Shown: piece after piece, positions 58,895-64,000 of the stretch
Numbering within the stretch: position 1 is the first letter of the stretch
Layout: every line of letters begins with the position of its first letter
Assembly: GCF_001577835.2 (NCBI RefSeq)
Contig: NC_029526.1
Span: forward strand, 2,015,510 to 2,079,509
Direction of reading: 5' to 3'
Origin: Coturnix japonica
Lineage: Eukaryota > Chordata > Aves > Galliformes > Phasianidae
Length of the DNA stretch: 64,000 nt
Notes under the pieces: generated by a model
What the model was told of the DNA's origin: nothing
Databases searched by the model: none
Seen by the model: only the letters and a program-made list of their open reading frames with translations
Translations under genes and position numbers: made by a program

Positions 58895-61800
58895 GATGTC
58901 CATTGTTAGCTGTCCAGCAATTAGAAATTAGTCACAGATAGTGCAGATCTCTGCAAAGTCACGTCTGCAGAGGACAATGTAGTCCTGGTCACCCCATGCC
59001 CATTCTCTTTTAGGTGACGTGGTCATGAACTGTTTTCCTGCAGTCAGGTGCAGTCAGCTGTCTAACACACCCCACGTGAGTAGTAGCAGTTTGTTAAAGC
59101 CATGGCACAGACACAAAATCAATAGCTTTTATCAGGTTGCAAGTCTGCATTTTCATGGAGATGATTTTCAGCAGCACAGCAGCCAACAGGTGGGAGTTGG
59201 CTGTTTCTGTTCATACCCTGCTGCTCCAAGTGCTAAAGCACAGATTGCAAGTCATGTGTCAAAACTGCATCCAGTGTTCCAGCTGTATGGGAAGCAAGAT
59301 TAACTCCACCTGTGATAAGAACATTTTAGGTTTGGAAGTGTTATGTTAAGATGGTTGCTTTGAGATCTAGTTGGTTTATAACCAAAAATCATTCTCTCCG
59401 CAGTTTCTAGATTAGATTTGATGACTCTCTGAACTCATTTTGTTGTGTTTGTAAGAACGTTTCTCATCATTACTGCTGGGTACAAATCCCAAGCAGATGG
59501 TGTACGCTTGCCAGTGTTTTGTGCAGCCAGTTTCAGAGTAGGGAGATTGAAGTAGTCCTTAATGTCAGATGTCACTTAGTAACCCTGAGTGCTTAGTAAA
59601 AAAAAAAGCACCATAAACCGGTTAAATTTCTGATCCTGCAATCTTTAATTGCTCTTTCTGCTAGTAGATCTGATATTCTGTAGATTTTATTAATTTCTGG
59701 CAGGAACGCTTTATTCTGTTTGGAAGCACTTTGCTGCTACTGCAGACACCCACTGCTGCTGTTAAGCCTTCAGGGTAGCTGACAAAAGAATGCTCTGTAA
59801 TTTTTATGAACACAGACTGTCCTTTATGATTGCGCAGCAGCAAGCTGTGTCAGAGGAATTTGAACTCCTGTATTATCAGAATGGCACAATAGCTTACTGA
59901 ACTGCACAAAAGAGGTACAAAAAGAGCTTTTAAGTGTCACTGCTCCCCATGTTTCTCATCTTTCACACTGCGGGATTACTGATGTCTGATGTCTATGAGA
60001 AAGCAGCCCGTGGACGTACTATACAGCATTGCTACACTGTTCTCCATGGCAACCAAAATTAAGTGAAATTCGGAATGCTGGTTAGTTATGTGTTCACATT
60101 AAAACTCAAAGGAACATTCTTATGATGTGTTTTTTAAGAAACCCACAGGCTGGCTTGATCTGGTCCTTCCAGACCCATCTCAGGGCAATGTTAGTCTGAG
60201 TAGCTCCTCAAAAGCTGTTTCTGCTGGACACCCTCCTTGGATGCTCCGTTCCATTGCCATGCTGTGCTGTGTGACAACCAGGGTGCTGATGTGCACCAAT
60301 GCAGCAGAAGATGGAGTCACTTGGACTCCCTTGCAGTGAGCTGTCACGTTGGTCAGTGAAACTGAAAAGCTTTCCTCAGCTGAATTTCACATGGACTTCT
60401 AACACACCAGGCTTCTTCACTCCATGTATTCTTCCAAGTATGTGAGGCAGCTGCAGGTGTTTGAGTCCCAGTTAAACACAAAGAGCTTTGCAGTCACCCA
60501 TGCACAAACCCTCAGCTATCCAAACTGCTTCTTCATAAGAGTTCTGCTTTACTCCCTTGACTTTCATTGACATAAATGAGGCTTCACTTCATCCTCTGGC
60601 CTTGGTTTATTTTTGGTCAGCAGAAAAAAAACCCAGCTGTTGATTGCTTCTGCTAGCCAGGAAGCTTTAGACAGAGTCATTCAGACCAGCATCCAAGAGA
60701 GGTGGCAGTAAGGAGTACTTTGAAAACTGACATGCTGTAACACCATGTACTACTTGTAGCACAGGAACAATGACATCTAACTGAATTGAAGAGCACGAGC
60801 ATTCCCAGTTTTGATCTGTGTAATGTGATGGAAAGTGTAGCAACAAAAAAGTAGTAGTGAAATCCTGGGCTGTGGCAGGTGAGGATATACTCAAATGTGG
60901 TAGCCATAAACACAGAAAAAGAAAGGAAAAAAAAAAAAAAGCTGCTTACCCTTAGAAGACCTTCATCAAGCAGGAACCTCCAGGGAAACATCCTTGCTCC
61001 CACTGCCAGCCCTTAAATGAGGTCTGGGAAGGGGAGGAGCCAGAATCTGGTCATTCAGGTACATTGCTTGCACCTGAGCTCCACTGGGTTGGCCCTGCCT
61101 TCCCACCGGGTGCTCCATCACTGCTTCAAGCTGTGACTCAGCATTTCAACTGCAATCCATGATTTTTAGCCATTTTTGGTGATCAGCTCTTAGAAGAACC
61201 ACATTCAAAATGTCAATTAACCCAACTGCTGAACAGAGATGTGATGTAAAACAGCAGTGGGACAGTGGGGTGTGCTTTCTTTACACAGAGCTGCTTCTGT
61301 ACCCAGATGTGCTGTTTATAAGAACACATTGTCTGACAGCACATCATACGGCTCAGAAGATTGTGGTTTTATTTAAACATCCACCTTTCTGTTTAGTGCT
61401 GCCTCTGCCTCAGAGGTAGTTCTGTACCTCAGTTTCTTTTTCTGATGGTTGAATGATTTTGTGCTCTGGATGGGAAGCAGCAACGTAATTTCTTACAGCC
61501 AATATGTTGCCAGGCTTTCACAGCTCTGCTGCATCTGCCAGAGCTCAGCTACTTACTTGGTGAGTGCTTGACAGTGCTAAAAGATTCCCCTTTTCAGAAA
61601 TCATGCTGGCTTCCTTGATGCATCCCATTAAATCCTTGCTGCTAAGCTTCATCAAGGCTGCCATGTATCTGATTAAATACGGAGAAGCACTTTTCTCACC
61701 CTCCATCCTTCTCCCCCACCCAAACAGCCAGTTGGCCCAGCAGGAGATTGGCCAAGCATGGATAGCTGAGCCTGCATTTCTGCTCCATTTGCCTGATATT

Positions 61801-64000
61801 GCCAACTCAGAAGTACTTGTACTGGAGCTGACAGCAGCCTGAGCACTAAACGCTGAGCTGAATCGTCACTGGGACTTCACACAAACACTGACGGAAGGAT
61901 AACAGCTACTGTGGTTTCATCATGTCACATTGAATGGGGAATGAAGGGAGACCACACACATTTGAAACTTATTTCTGATGGGTTTGCTTTTAAGTCTGGC
62001 TTTGGGAGCTGATCTCCAGTTGACAGAGCATGTTTTGCTTTGTTTCATGCTGACCAGGCAGAGGGATTCAAATCTGGGGCAGTCAGATCCTGTTTGTGAA
62101 AGAAACTGGGCAGTTAAAAGTGTCTCTGGCTTCAGATCACCTGTGTGCTGCATCTCCTGCTGCCATGACCGTGTGGCCATGGCCTGGGAGGGCTGCTGTG
62201 TGCCCTGCTGACCAGCAGCTGGGAGAGGAGGAGTCGAGCTGGAGATGTTATTTTTGTGTGAGCCCTACCACAACTGCTTGTTTCAATTGAAGGTAGTGAG
62301 AACTCTACTGATGTTCTTGTGCCTTGGAGACTAAAGTAGATGGGTAAGTGACTTCTTGTAGTGAGTGAGACTCAAAATGGGTTTAGGTTGCACAGTGGTC
62401 AAGAAGGAAGAAGGAAATCGATCCTGGGATCCCCTTCCCCAGCACTGAGGGCTGTCAGCTTCCCAGCACAGGTGCCAAGCTTCCTGGGATCCAGGCTGAC
62501 CCCACTGCTGCACCACAGCACTGTGCATGAGAGCAGTGTGCTGCAGCAGCCAGCCCACTCCTTGGCTGCATGGAAAGTTACAGGGGGTAGCACAGCCCCA
62601 AAAAGCTGAGGCGTTTGTTCTGGTTTTCAAAACACTTCATTAATGTGATTGGCAATGCTAGAAGGTTCCTGAGATTAGAATGCTGCTATTTTTGAAGAGT
62701 TATTTCTGATGGCGGGCTGCCAAGCAGTGCCACCGGCCTCTGTAATCTTTCTATCTGATTGGCAGGACACACTGTGGTCTTTTGCCTTTTGTTAGCCTCT
62801 CTGAAGCCACATGGTTCCAGCTCTTCACAGGCTTCTCCTACAGTGAGAGAAAACACACTTTATCCAGGTTTTCCTGCCCTGTGGCAAGGCAGAAATCCCT
62901 CATGTTGTGGGGTAGAAATCATTTGTCCTTTAGATGCTGGTATGCTGCTGAGTGGGGTTTGGTGAAGGAGATACCTCCTGAGAGTCGTGGCGATGCTGTC
63001 CCATCTCTGTTGTGATGCTGTGATTAAAACAACAGCAACAAAAGTGGTAAAAGGCAAATGGACATTGTGCAGCTCTACCTGTGCTCACATCTGGAGTAGC
63101 TCACAAGGCTGTGTCTGTCTCCAGCAGTTCTCAGAGTCCCTCAAGGGCTCTCAGGTGCTCACTAGGCAAAGCAGGAGAATATTTGTTACAAAAATGGCTT
63201 GTGAACATGCATAAACAGGAGGTCTGGCCTGAACAAATAGGCAGAGTTTTCCCTGACTTCAGAGCAAGAGATTGGCAGATGCTTAAGAAGCAGCATGGCT
63301 TTTCTTCTAATGCATTAGAGCAAAATGGGAGTAGGGAGATAACCACCCAATAGCACAGTCCTTTAGCTGGGGGGCTTGGCAGCGATGTACATGGGAACTG
63401 TGAAGCAAATAGAGAAATAAAGGCACCATCAAAACAGCCCTCAGATATTTGCCTTCAAAGCCCACAGCTAGACTGTAGAAACTCTGGGGGAGGCATTAAT
63501 ACCTGTTTGAATGGCAGAGGCTCCAGGTTTGCTCCAGACCGTCTGGATTTATTACCATCATTTTACCAAGCACTGTCTGGAGCCTGAGCTGTGATTTTTG
63601 CCATTCAGTTTGGGCTCAGGTGCACAAACACAGCTCTGTCTGCCTGGCTGGCACAGGCAGAGATGGGCACCGCTCTGCATCTGCACCAGCAGCATCAGAG
63701 GGAAGCTCTCTGCACCCAGAGCTTTGAGTCAGCAGGGCAGGATGACACAGAAAAAAAAGAAATCACTGCATCGTCTTCCTGCTTACCTCTGTGCACAGCT
63801 CTGCCCTCCCACAGCCCTGGCTCTTGGCTGGGTTCCTTTGGCAAAGGGATCCAGCAAGGAGTGGCTGCCACCTGGCAGACCCCTCACCCGGCCCCTCTGG
63901 CTGGTGGCTGCCCCTCTCTTCCCCCCTGAAAACTCACAAGCTGATTAAGCCCAGCGTGTTAATTGGCTGTGACAGCTCATTTTGTTATCTCGTAGTTCAT
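58895..64000. other. Intergenic region right of GINS3, no recognised gene
   Basis: About 5 kb with no coding exon I can name. By synteny NDRG4 should follow on the plus strand, so part of this may be its upstream region. An A14 run lies at 60927-60940. A minus-strand promoter-like block sits near 60950-61045 (see findings). Confidence 0.6.

Overview
The window is vertebrate nuclear DNA and almost certainly avian. It holds multi-exon genes with GT-AG introns, CpG-rich promoters, and two fragments that read like the 3' end of bird CR1 LINEs. The CSNK2A2 C-terminus matches, as far as I remember it, the chicken protein. Gene content and order (CFAP20, CSNK2A2, CCDC113, a PRSS54-like exon, GINS3) match human 16q21, so by inference this is the orthologous part of a galliform chromosome 11. 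Synteny also predicts MMP15 just left of the window and NDRG4 just right of it, but I see no coding exon of either.

Layout. 1-6.8 kb: GC-rich sequence with no recognisable coding exon. 6.84-13.3 kb: CFAP20 on the minus strand, six coding exons, 193 aa, with a 17-bp minisatellite in intron 1 and a second minisatellite just upstream of the promoter. 14.85-34.3 kb: CSNK2A2 on the minus strand, eleven coding exons, with exon 1 oddly scrambled. 34.3-35.25 kb: a CpG-rich head-to-head promoter shared by CSNK2A2 and CCDC113. 35.25-38.6 kb: CCDC113 on the plus strand, nine coding exons, 379 aa. 38.75-39.06 kb: the last exon of a PRSS54-like, catalytically dead serine protease on the minus strand. 39-54.5 kb: an AT-richer interval of about 15 kb with microsatellites, a perfect 34-bp palindrome and a CR1 fragment. 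54.65-58.9 kb: GINS3 on the plus strand, three exons, 214 aa, one intron with a GC donor. 58.9-64 kb: intergenic.

The genes are housekeeping or ciliary and do not form an operon-like system. CFAP20 and CCDC113 encode axonemal proteins, CSNK2A2 encodes the alpha-prime catalytic subunit of protein kinase CK2, and GINS3 encodes a subunit of the CMG replicative helicase. I found no clear previously undescribed biological system. The best leads are the damaged-looking CSNK2A2 first exon, the PRSS54-like exon, the GC-AG intron of GINS3, the paired minisatellites around the CFAP20 promoter, the palindrome at 42.5 kb, and a few candidate unannotated promoters or exons.
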